A stretch of 64,000 nucleotides of DNA from Erpobdella octoculata (Eukaryota > Annelida > Clitellata > Hirudinida > Erpobdellidae): the NCBI GenBank assembly GCA_963978895.1, contig OZ022242.1, positions 26,153,424 through 26,217,423 on the forward strand, written 5' to 3'. The notes under the pieces were generated by a model that did not search any database, was not told the origin of the DNA, and saw only the letters and a list, made by a program, of their open reading frames with translations. Below are positions 47,667 to 57,460 of this stretch, piece after piece. A program made the position numbers and the translations under genes. Position 1 is the stretch's first letter, and the number at the start of each line of letters is the position of its first letter.

Positions 47667-48207
47667 GGGGCCATCCATTAATTATGTCAACAAAATAGGG
47701 GGGAGGGGGTTTGAAAAAGTTTGACAATTGTTGACATGGGGGAGGCGGGTGTTCAAGATGAATTGACGTCAACAATATATTTTTTACAAGAGTTAATAAA
47801 TCAAAAAATAGAAAAGTAATAAATGCATTGTATGCCAGTCAGTCAATTAGAATCTACCTACCCCCAAAAAAAACATTCAAAATACGACACAGTTTACGAT
47901 AATCGTAAACTGTGTCGTATTTTGATTTCTACTTAAAACTTAACTCTTAACTATAAATTAAATAAATAAAACTTATTGACCTAAAATTGTAATGTAAAAC
48001 CATAAGATCCCACACTTTTCTATTTTTAGCATAAAAAGCAACCCGTATAAAATATTGTTAGCTATTTTGTTGGTTTTTTTGGGGGGAGGGGTAAAATTTG
48101 TTTGACATAATTTTGTTGGGGGGTGACTGAAAGTTTGACAGTTGTTGACAATGTGGAGGGGGTCACAAATTGCCTAAAAATTGTTGACATAATTAATGGA
48201 CGTCCCC
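47667..48207. mobile_element. MITE with GGGGCCATCCATTAATTATG ends, TAA target duplication
   Basis: Left end GGGGCCATCCATTAATTATG, right end the reverse complement of GGGGACGTCCATTAATTATG; TAA on each side (47664-47666, 48208-48210), and removing the element restores the LINE sequence GCTAAACGCTC. A 3-bp TAA duplication fits PIF/Harbinger. The interior has diverged TTGACAxTTGTTGACA repeats near both ends and a perfect hairpin at 47878-47924. Non-coding. Confidence 0.82.
47878..47924. repeat. Perfect 23-bp inverted repeat
   Basis: CAAAATACGACACAGTTTAC and three further bases pair exactly with 47902-47924 around a single central A. It is inside the MITE and could form a long hairpin in DNA or RNA. 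Confidence 0.9.
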
Positions 48208-48377
48208 TAAACGCTCTTTCTCCTACTCTGGTCCCTATCTCTGGAACTCCCTTCCTTCTTCTCTTACTAACTCTACTTCTCTCACAGCTTTCCGGCGTGG
48301 ACTTAAAACACATCTGTTTAATAAGTTCATGACCGAGCGCTATTGAACACAACGGAAATAACGCTATATAAATGCAA

Positions 48378-48397
48378 TTTGATTGATTGATTGATTG
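48378..48397 (+). repeat. (TTGA)5 LINE tail
   Basis: Five TTGA units following the LINE 3' end at 48377. Confidence 0.9.
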
Positions 48398-48399
48398 AA

Positions 48400-49515
48400 T
48401 ACTGTATGTCGCATGTTGACGACGACTATATCCGAAATTCAGACGGAGCGAAGATATGTGGTAGCCCGTCATATGGGGTATTCAGGCGCGGTACCACCAT
48501 TGGGGATGCTGTCTCCCCCACCAGCCTAAGAGCTCAATTTTTTTCAATGAATAAATAAAGTTAAACGTATTACTAAACAACCCCCCACCAAACACCAACT
48601 ATCTATCTAACCTAGATAATTATAAAATACGAAGACATCTGTGGGCATCAGAATAGCGCAATTAATATCTCATTACTATACCTAAGTAAGATATGCTTGA
48701 CCAACCGAAAGCGATTATGTCCTGCCAACCAACAGCTTATAAATTTGGTTTTTATTCTTAGTTGTTTGCTGGGGCAAACGTTTAAAATTTTAATACAAAT
48801 TGAGTTTTTGCGAGTTTAGAACTCTAGTTTTTTTATATACCTATATTAATCAAAAAGGGAAAATACCCACTGTTTTCTATGAAGTCTAGAGGTGGTAAAA
48901 TACTTAATTTTATAATTCTTAAATCAATTTTGTTTTACTAATTTAACTGCACAAACTCTAATTATTGTGTAGAAGATGTCAAGCAAAAATCAGCAACTCA
49001 TTAAGATTACGTCATTCTTTAAATCGGCACCCACTGAGCATTGAGAATGCGGAAGTTCTAGCCAAACCTCTAACCCTGAACAACAAGATTGTCATTTATC
49101 TACTCGTTCTTTCAAATTCTTGACAAACAAAAATACATTTGAGTCAAACTTGACCAACAAAACTCTCAAATTTTCGTTTCAAACCATTCAAACCTAACAC
49201 TATTTGAATGTTGCATTTGCGTTTACTGAGGTTGAAGGAAAGTGCATGTTCGTCATTTTATATACATTAAACAAGTTAAAATTAGACTACAGACATCTTT
49301 TTAATAAGTTTTTTGATTAGGAGATGCTGATTAACTGCGCGCCTTTGCGAAAGAATTGTTTTTTCATAAGGGCACGATATAAATGTTATTTTGTATTTTT
49401 TTTTAGGGAGATTGAATAGGAACATACACATTTCTTATGTTCAAAAACGCCATTTTCTAACAACACATTCATTACTTGATGATAACGTTAAAATCTATAA
49501 AAGAGAAATATATTT
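48400..49515. other. No recognisable gene
   Basis: AT-rich. A slightly GC-richer stretch at 48420-48530 (GGTACCACCATTGGGGATG) looks like an old LINE or host-exon fragment but has no stable frame. Confidence 0.4.
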
Positions 49516-49585
49516 CCGGGGGGAAATGTCGGGGGGAAATGTCCAAGGGGAAAATGTCCGGAGGGATTGAATGTCCGTTCCCCCT
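49516..49585. repeat. Isolated MULE-type terminal array
   Basis: Repeated GGGGGGAAATGTC units, then AATGTCCGTTCCCCC, the same composition and order as the right end of the MULE at 18236-19666. The partner end is not in view nearby, so it is a solo end or a heavily decayed copy. Confidence 0.62.
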
Positions 49586-49589
49586 TCTA

Positions 49590-50050
49590 CTTCTTATTGC
49601 ATTTGATTTGTATATATAAATACTTTGTTTAGCTTTTTAATCATTGAAATTGATGAAATTTGCTTTTTCAGTATGAATTTGCTCTTTATCACATTTGATG
49701 TCTATTTATGGTATTTTAGCTGTATATATTGCTTAAATCATTTAAATTCATCCACACAATAACTTTACTCTATCTTGCTTTGTTGACTTGAACTTTTTTA
49801 TTCATTCAGAACTTTTCATTTTTTAAGTATATTAGAAATAGATAGGAGGCACAAAAGCCCCTAATTTTATGTTAATTTTTTTTCTTTGTTCTGTTATTTT
49901 ATATAACATGATTTTTTATACTGAAATAAACTGTTCTTTTTAACTTACTAGACTTACTTTTTCACATATTAATTATTATCCTTTAGTTAAATTTGAGCTG
50001 TTTTACTATTCATTCGTAATTGAAATAAGGATATTTTTAAGTAATAAATG
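49590..50050. other. No recognisable feature
   Basis: AT-rich, no open frames of note. Confidence 0.4.
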
Positions 50051-50054
50051 ACAA

Positions 50055-50117
50055 AAAGATTAGATTTGAACATGGAACCTCAAACTCAAAAGCACCTCTA
50101 TCAACTATACTAACCAG
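50055..50117 (-). repeat. Possible tRNA-derived SINE head
   Basis: The minus strand reads CTGGTTAGTATAGTTGATAG (A-box-like) and, after ~33 bases, GTTCAAATC (B box, complement ~50063-50072). Spacing fits a tRNA-like promoter. The rest of the SINE and its ends cannot be defined from this copy. Confidence 0.4.
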
Positions 50118-51740
50118 TTTGCTTTTGTGAACCACAGATGTGTAATTTAAGAAATGCATTAAAAAATATAAGTACTGATAGCAGTAGAGAGCAGAGAAGA
50201 AAAACATTTTTGGAAATTTATTTTATTTGGTTAGATAAAAATCTTACAGCTGGAGAAGACTAGTAAAACAATCCAAAAAATAACAGGACTACACAAAGAG
50301 CAAGGCAACCTGCAGACAAAACAGACAAATCAAAATGAATCAACTTTGTATTTATTTCAACTGCTAAAAGCAAAATAACAACAAAAAATGCATCTTAAAA
50401 GAAATGAAAAAATAAACAAAAGATCAATCTTTTTAAATACTAAGAATGTATAAATTTCTTATCTATTGCTGCTAAATTACTAAAAGAAATGAGCTATATC
50501 ATGAGCTACTACTATTCATTCTTTTGGAAGAAATGACATAAATAGCAAGAACAATGAGCAAAAGTGTCAAAATATTAATATAGTATCCATAGAAACCTGT
50601 TGACAAATTTTGACAACATATACAAGACCAAAACATAGAATCAATTGAAATGCAAACACTTCAGTGGCATGTAATGTTATTTAAACAGTACAATCCAAAT
50701 AAAAAATGTTTAGAAATTCATTGAAGTTGCAATTTTGTGTTGTTCCAGATAAATAAGAGACACTTGATTTCAAGTTGAACAGTTCATACTTCTGATGGCA
50801 AAACTTCAAAGATATATTCAATTAAGAGTTTGACAACACTGCTTAGCTCCTCTGTTATTTTTTCCATACTGTATAAAGTACCTGGGAATAAGTTTTTTAA
50901 ATGAAATAAAATAAAATTCATTATTATAATTATTAATATCTACCTAATATGAATGTTTTCATATGTTTATTATATCTGGTTTTCTAAATTACTTGTTTCA
51001 TATATGCTATGAAACAATGTGTAACTGTAACTGAGAAGAAATGATATGGAGTCTGTAGAACTAACAGCACTTACCAGGAAATAATGCTAATTTTTTCACT
51101 TGAATAGATAGAATCTTTTTTTTTCAAATGACAAATTTTAAAAAAGAATTCTAACAAAGATAGGTTTTTTATTTGTATTGCTACTTTGAAAATATATCAG
51201 TTTGAGTTAGTTAATCAAATCCAGCATGCTAAACTAGTAACACTATTAGGGAATTACTCTATTCTATAATTATTAGTATTAGAAATGGCAGACAGTAATA
51301 GATATAAACTTATAAATTGCTATAAGTAAAATACAAATATAATAATATAATATATACTAACAAGAAAGTTGTCTCTCAATCCATCTGAATCTGACGAGAC
51401 TCGGATTGAAGAACTGGTGTAAATTAACCAAAAGCAGGATATTTGAATAATTATAACTTTTAATGCTAACATCATGAGTGCTTTATCAAACTGATTAACT
51501 AAACTTTTAATTATTGTTACTATTAACTATTGTGATTAGCGGAAAATTCCCCGCTTGTGCTGTAACGTTATGGCGGCAAATATCTAAAATTTTTCATCTA
51601 AAATGTTATATTAAAATTCCTTCCTAAGTCAATAGTTAACAGATTTTTTGTTATCAATTTTATATGAACTTTATTATAAAAGTTAAAATCAAAAGAACTA
51701 TTTGAATTTTGCGCGCAATAACTCGACTTGGCCTGGCATC
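50118..51740. other. No recognisable feature
   Basis: Long AT-rich stretch without coding support. I see no defined repeat structure beyond short homopolymers. Confidence 0.4.
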
Positions 51741-51744
51741 CCAC

Positions 51745-51858
51745 TAGTTGGCGTTTAATACCATTCGTTCGGCGCTTGATGCCATTTTTCTTTTCTCTAA
51801 TGCCACAGCGGCATCGGAGGCGGCGCTTAATGCCATTTTTTGACGTTTAATACCAAAT
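51745..51858. repeat. Short GGCGYTTRATRCCAT repeats
   Basis: Four spaced copies of GGCGTTTAATACCAT / GGCGCTTGATGCCAT / GGCGCTTAATGCCAT / GACGTTTAATACCAA, each a near-palindromic motif around TTAAT. Directly followed by the (TTA)n tract. Confidence 0.6.
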
Positions 51859-51861
51859 CTA

Positions 51862-52019
<158 letters not shown>

Positions 52020-52376
52020 GATATAAACTATTGTTTAAAACTAAATATCCGACGCCGCGCGAAAATTACCAGTAGATCTTAAAAAACCCATGGAAATGCC
52101 GAGAAACAAAAATAAGTTTGCAGTGGATCGCAGATTAACGTGTCGATCGGCAGAGTAACTACTCACCGCTCTACTTGGCGCCATGCATACGAACTTCTGT
52201 CGCAAGAATAACTATTCGGCGAGTAGCGCTTGCTCGGCGAGTAGCTTACTCAAGCGACATGCATAATGCCCTTGGTTTTCATCTACAGTTATCTAGTACT
52301 ACATGTCCGATTACATCGAACATTATCTATATATATAAAAATGAATGTTTGTGTGTGTTTTTTCCCATGTCGTTCA
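52020..52376. other. Unrecognised; ends in a TATCTATATATATAAAAATG motif
   Basis: 52200-52260 has a duplicated CGGCGAGTAGC motif. 52323-52350 reads TATCTATATATATAAAAATG and AATGTTTGT, also present at 63565-63598 and, inverted, near 61527-61540. It marks a family of ends that could be Helitron-like. Confidence 0.4.
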
Positions 52377-53193
52377 GGAGACTGGACGACATGGGAAAAT
52401 GCTGTTCAGCGTTCACTTTCTTGGAAAGACATTTGGCAATACACACCACTACGTTTGTCTTTTTCGATTAGATCTGTTTATGATCAACTGCCGTCATCCA
52501 GCAATCTTCGAAGATGGAAGTTGAAAGACGATGATTCGTGCATGTTATGTGGGCAATCGGAGACTCTCATTCACGTTCTTTCCTGTTGTTCGTTTTCACT
52601 TTCACACTTGGCGTCATAACCAAGTACTCCGAAAATTGCTTGACTTCGTCAAAGAAGCGTGTAAGAAAGCAAAGACAAGAGGAATACAGCAGAAAAGAAA
52701 AATCTACTTTTTGAGAGAAGGCAAACAGAAGTTCCACAGGTTCAGATCTACAAGAAACTTTGAATGTGTGATGGGTGCTGCCGACGATTGGTCGGTTTCG
52801 GCTGATTTGGATGGCGAAAGAAAATTTCCAGAAGCCGTGAGATCTAGCGGCTTAAAGCCGGATATAATTGTATATTCTGACTTGGCCAAGACAATGCTCC
52901 TGATTGAACTCTCTGTGCCATGGGAAAGTAACATGGAATCTAGCAATGTTTTCAAAGAGGAGAGATATAGGGATTTGAATGCCAAAGGGTTCAGGACTGA
53001 AATTTTTGCAGTCGAGGTTGGCGTTCGAGGGTTGGTTAGCAGCTCAATGTTAAAACTACTGAAAGTTCTTGGTTTTTCAAACCGAGAAAAAACTCGAGCC
53101 ATCAAGGAGATCTCCCAGAGAGCTGAAGCTGCATCTTTTTGGATTTTCGCTAATAGAAAAAAAGCGCTACAAGATGCATACGAAATGGTTTAG
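52377..53193 (+). pseudogene. RLE LINE B1 C-terminal fragment: zinc knuckle and endonuclease
   Basis: Encodes WTTWENAVQRSLSWKDIWQY, the knuckle CMLCGQSETLIHVLSCC, then (after an 11-bp deletion at ~52609 that shifts the frame) KIYFLREGKQKFHRF, PDIIVYSD and LLIELSVPWES of the restriction-like endonuclease. A further 12-bp in-frame deletion removes four residues after YRDL. Compare the intact stretch in B2 (56201-56974). Confidence 0.85.
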
Positions 53194-53367
53194 CCTTGTT
53201 TACATTGGGCGATAATCGTTCCGGCGATTTCAAGTTTTGTTTCGAACAGTTTTCTGCTGAACTTTGAATTTTCGTGTTTCAAGTTAGGAATTTGGAAACG
53301 CTAAAAATGAGAGGTTCTTCTTCTGAAGACCTTCGTCGACGAAAGCTTGCAAAGAGCTAAAACACAT
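52377..53367 (+). mobile_element. RLE-type LINE copy B1, 5'-truncated
   Basis: Matches 56063-57145 of B2 closely. It includes the C-terminal coding part and a 3' UTR with a ~75-bp deletion. The 3' end CTAAAACACA is followed at once by the 5' end of B2. Confidence 0.88.
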
Positions 53368-56300
53368 TTATGAGGCATTAAGCCATTTGGCAACCGAGAA
53401 AGACCGGTGACAACTGGGAAAGACCGTTGGCAACTGGAAATGACCGTTGATACTTGGAAAGACAAGTGACCTCTCGGAAAGACGAGAACTTCACGGGTAT
53501 CAGGCCTGGCTTAGCCGAAGTACAATCCGTTCAAATGCCGCTTCATCTTATACTACGAAATGCCCCCAGAGTTCCAACCGAAAGGAGGGGGATAATGATG
53601 AACTCACATTCGGACCTTTGGACAACGACCCTGCTTCTTCAACGGACCTTAATGGGGGTATGCTTCACGAGTGTGTTTGCGGTAGGAGTTTCAAGACGAT
53701 CCGTAGAATGAAAGTCCACAGAACGAAAATGGGCTGCTTAACCAAATTCCGTCAACGTCCTGCATCAGATATTAATGCAGGTAAAACGTCGAACATTGCC
53801 GGGCCGGAGGCCAACCACAGCCCCGACGCAGTTCAAGATGTGAATCCGGAAGTAGAAATCAGTCAACCTAGGCCAAGAATTGATTTTCCTGCAGCAGGAG
53901 ATACAATTGCATGGAAAAAGTTGGACGAAACACTCTCAAAACTTCTCAAAACACGTTCAAGAAATTCATCAAATTTCAGTATGAAAGATTTCACTGATGT
54001 TATTTACGAAAAAAGCACAGAATTGTTTGGTGTGAAACAAAAACGTCAGGTTCGAAACCATGAGGGCCTGATTTCTAGACGACAAAGAGAAATCAATCAG
54101 CTGAAGAGAGGAAAGAAATTGTTACGAAAGCGGTGGAAAAGAGCCCAGGAAAATGAAAAATCTGGTCTGGCAGAGCTGCGGCAGAGTTTGGGACGTCGGA
54201 TGTCTGCCCTAATGAAGGCCGAGCGTTTTCGGATAAAGATAAGAGATCAGAGAAATGCCAGGTTTCAGTTCATCAAAGACCCATTCAAATATGGAAAAAA
54301 TTTACTGGACCCACCCAAGTCAGGAACGCTTCAAGCAGACAAAGCAACGCTCGATGAATATTTTCGGTCCGCATTCCGTGACCCGCGTGGAGATCAGCAG
54401 TTAGAAGAAAGAACCGATCTTCCAGAGATCCCACTTCAAAACTTTTCTTTCAGAGAAGGTATGATTTCGTTACTTGAGGTTACTCAATTTCTCTACAGAA
54501 CAAGAAACAGATCTGCTCCTGGACCAATGGGGTGCCATATCTCGTCTACAAAAAATGCCCAGAAGTATTGAGATTATTGCATTCTCTACTCGTGGGCTCT
54601 TGGGAAAGAAGAAGAATTGAAAGCGAATGGCAAAGAGCAGAAGGTATCTTTATTCCGAAAGAAAAAGACTCGAAGGCAATACATCAGTTTCGCTCAATTA
54701 CATTGTTAAACGTCGAGGGAAAGATATTTTTTGCTGTCCTTGCTCGGAAACTGACAAGCTATGTAATTCAAAACAATTACATTGACAGGTCTGTTCAGAA
54801 GGGAGGAGTGCCAGGAGTACCAGGATGCATCGAACATTCGTCAGTGATCTGGGAAGCATTGAAAAGAGCTAAAGACAGTCGTCTCAGCTTGCACATTGTC
54901 TGGTTAGACTTTGCCAATGCTTATGGAGCTGTACGTCACCAAATGTTGTGGAAAACTCTCAGATCGCATTATGTTCCAAATTTTGTGATAGAAATGTTGC
55001 AACAGTATTCGGACATTTCAAATTGAGGTTGTCAACGTCTTCATGTTCAACAGAATGGTTCCAGTTAGAAGTTGGTATAGCAATGGGTTGCTCAATTTCA
55101 CCCATTCTCTTCGTATTAGCGATGCAGCTGCTTTTGAATGCAGTAGGTTCTTGCGTGGAGGAAGCTTACGTTGGCAAGGGTATCTTGATTCCATCGGCGA
55201 AGGCCTTAATGGATGATACAACTTTGGTTCTAAACAAATGTATCTCAATGCGACGAGCTCTTGATGCATTCAGCGGGCTGCTATCATGGTGTGGCATGAG
55301 TTTCAAGGCAACCAAGTCAAGAAGCTTATCTCTGCGACGAGGCAAGATCGACGACAACGTGACGTTTTCAGTTGCTGGCAACAGGATCCCAACATTGAGA
55401 GAAGAACCGGTTAAGAGCCTGGGAAAGTGGTATGACGATTCGCTTAACGACACTGGACGGTGTTCCGAAGTTCTCCGATCGGCATTTGAAGATATGAAGA
55501 AAATTGATGCGGCCCCACTCCAGAGCAGGTTCAAATTGTGGTTGCTTCAGTTTGTTCTGTTGCCGAGATTGCTGTAGCCTCTATCAATGTATGAGACGAG
55601 CTTACCATTGGTGGAAAAGCTAGAAGAAAGGAGGATGAATAAATTTACAAGAAAATGGTTGGGTCTGACTCCGGCATTTACTTCGGTAGCTTTGTACAGC
55701 AAGACTGCCAAACTGAGGTTGCCACTGAAGTCTTTGGTTAGGGAGTTTAAGATAAACAAGATCGTACGCAACTAATGCTGGATAACTCTTCGGATCAAAG
55801 AATTATGGAGATGTGACCTCTTGTAAAGTCCGGAAAGAAATGGGTAGCCAGAAAGGAGATTGCAGAAGCTGAAGCCTCTTTACGTTGGACAGAAAGAGTT
55901 GGGGCAGTTCAACAGGACAAACGGGGTCTCGGGTCAACCCATCGAATTTGGTGGTCAAAAACCAGCACCAGTGAACGAACAAGTCTGGTCATTCAGGAAA
56001 AAAAGAAAGCTATTGAGTCCCAGAGAATGATTAAATTTGTTCAGTTATCTCAACAAGAAGATTGGACGACATGGGAAAATGCTGTTCAGCGTTCGCCTTC
56101 TTGGAAAGACATTTGGCAATACACACCACTACGTTTGTCTTTTTTGATTAGATCTGTTTATGATCAACTGCCGTCATCTAGCAATCTTCGAAGATGATAG
56201 TTGAAAGACGATGATTCGTGCATGTTATGTGGGCAATCGGAGACTCTCATTCACGTTCTTTCCTGTTGTTCGTTTTCACTTTCACACGGGAGGTACACTT

Positions 56301-57145
56301 GGCGCCATAACCAAGTACTCCGAAAATTGCTTGACTTCGTCAAAGAAGCGTGTAAAAAAGCAAAAACAAGAGGAATACAGCAGAAAAAGAAAATCTACTT
56401 TTTGAGAGAAGGCAATCTGAAGTTCCACAGGTTCAGATCTACTAGAGACTTTGAATGTGTGATGGGTGCTGCCGACGATTGGTCGGTTTCGGCTGATTTG
56501 GATGGCGAAAGAAAATTTCCAGAAGCTGTGAGATCTAGTGGTTTAAAGCCGGATATAATTATATATTCTGACTTGGCCAAGACAATGCTCCTGATTGAAC
56601 TCTCTGTGCCATGGGAAAGTAACATGGAATCTAGCAATATTTTCAAAGAGGAGAGATATAGGGATTTAGCATGTGATTTGAATGCCAAAGGGTTCAGGAC
56701 TGAAATTTTTGCAGTCGAGGTTGGCGTTCGAGGGTTGGTTAGCAGCTCAATGTTAAAACTGCTGAAAGCTCTTGGTTTTTCAAACCGAGAAAAAACTCGA
56801 GCCATCAAGGAGATCTCCCAGACAGCTGAAGCTGCATCTTTTTGGATTTTCGCTAATAGAAAAAAAGAAAGCGCTACAAGATGCACACGAAATGGTTTAG
56901 CCTTGTTTACATTGAGCGATAATCGTTCCGGCGATTTCAAGTTTTGTTTCGAACAGTTTTCTGCTGAACTTTGAATTTTCGTGTTTCAAGTTAGGAATTT
57001 GGAAATTTTTCTCGCCAAAGGGCATCCGCTTGATCAACGACGTGGGCCTACCTCTCTCTTAAAAGCGTCAAGAAGTTTAAGGGCCGAAACGCTAAAAATG
57101 AGAGGTTCTTCTTCTGAAGACCTTCGGCGACGAAAGCTCGCAAAG
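53368..57145 (+). mobile_element. RLE-type LINE copy B2, near full length
   Basis: Starts TTTATGAGGCATTAAGCC right after the B1 tail, with a 5' UTR of ~20-bp repeats containing GGAAAGACCG-like cores (53390-53490). It continues through zinc finger, RT, knuckle and endonuclease, then a 3' UTR ending AAAGAGTTATAACACAC in a (CA)/(CATA) tract. Confidence 0.87.
53530..56974 (+). pseudogene. RLE LINE B2 ORF: zinc finger, RT, knuckle, endonuclease (several frame breaks)
   Basis: First part to 54571: CCHC-type finger HECVCGRSFKTIRRMKVHR plus TKMGC, basic coiled region (SRRQREINQLKRGKKLLRKR), and RT entry RTRNRSAPGP. Frames then change at ~54530, ~55010, ~55575 and 55775. RT motifs in order: IPKEKDSKAIHQFRSITLLN, LDFANAYGAVRHQ (A), GIAMGCSISPILFVLAM (B), ALMDDTTLVLNKC (C). 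A TAG near 56197 breaks the stretch before 56201-56974, which keeps the knuckle CMLCGQSETLIHVLSCC and the endonuclease (PDIIIYSD...LLIELSVPWES). A dead but nearly complete copy. Its single ORF with N-terminal finger and C-terminal RLE fits the R2/Hero/NeSL class. Confidence 0.85.
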
Positions 57146-57293
57146 AGTTATAACACACACACATACATACATACATACATACATACATTCATACATACAT
57201 ACATACATACATACATACATACATACATACATACATACATACATACATACACACATACATACATACATACATATGTATGTATGTATGTATGTA
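57146..57293. repeat. (CATA)n then (TATG)n microsatellite, palindromic
   Basis: About 120 bp of ACAC/ACAT units changes at 57272 to TATG units, so the tract folds back on itself. It lies between the 3' end of B2 and stub A0. Confidence 0.95.
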
Positions 57294-57379
57294 TGAAATT
57301 AAAGAGCCGAAACGTTTGCTCGAGGGGGGGTTTTTTTCTGATGACCTCCACAGAAAAGCTCTTCAGGAGTGCACACACA
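57294..57379 (+). mobile_element. RLE-type LINE stub A0 (last ~85 bp of subfamily A)
   Basis: GAAATTAAAGAGCCGAAACG to CTTCAGGAGTGCACACACA matches the last 85 bp of copies A1 and A2. Extreme 5' truncation is usual for LINEs. Copy A2 starts directly after its CACACA end. Confidence 0.88.
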
Positions 57380-57460
57380 TTTTTGAGGCGTTAGCCATTT
57401 GACCCCCAGGAAAGACCGGGTGACTCTCGGGAAAGACCTTGTGGCAACTGGGAAAGATCG

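Larger units (their letters stand above)
47425..48377 (+). mobile_element. CR1/L2-type LINE 3' end, same family as 26315-27545, split by a MITE
   Basis: Plus-strand copy of the family seen at 26315-27545 (GTTTCCCGCACCTCCTACTT, CTCTTAGTCACTTTCGCGTC, CCGAGCGCTATTGAACAC). Stops in all frames; a pure fossil. It ends at 48377 and is followed by five TTGA units, showing the ancestral size of the tail that grew to ~675 bp at 25638-26314. Confidence 0.85.

Noticed and set aside
57335..57380. Hammerhead-like CTGATGA...GAAA in the RLE LINE 3' end (also CTGAAGA...GAAA at 57111-57140)
   Set aside because: The core words are present but helix II does not form and helix I has no pairing partner; kept only as a conserved 3' block.
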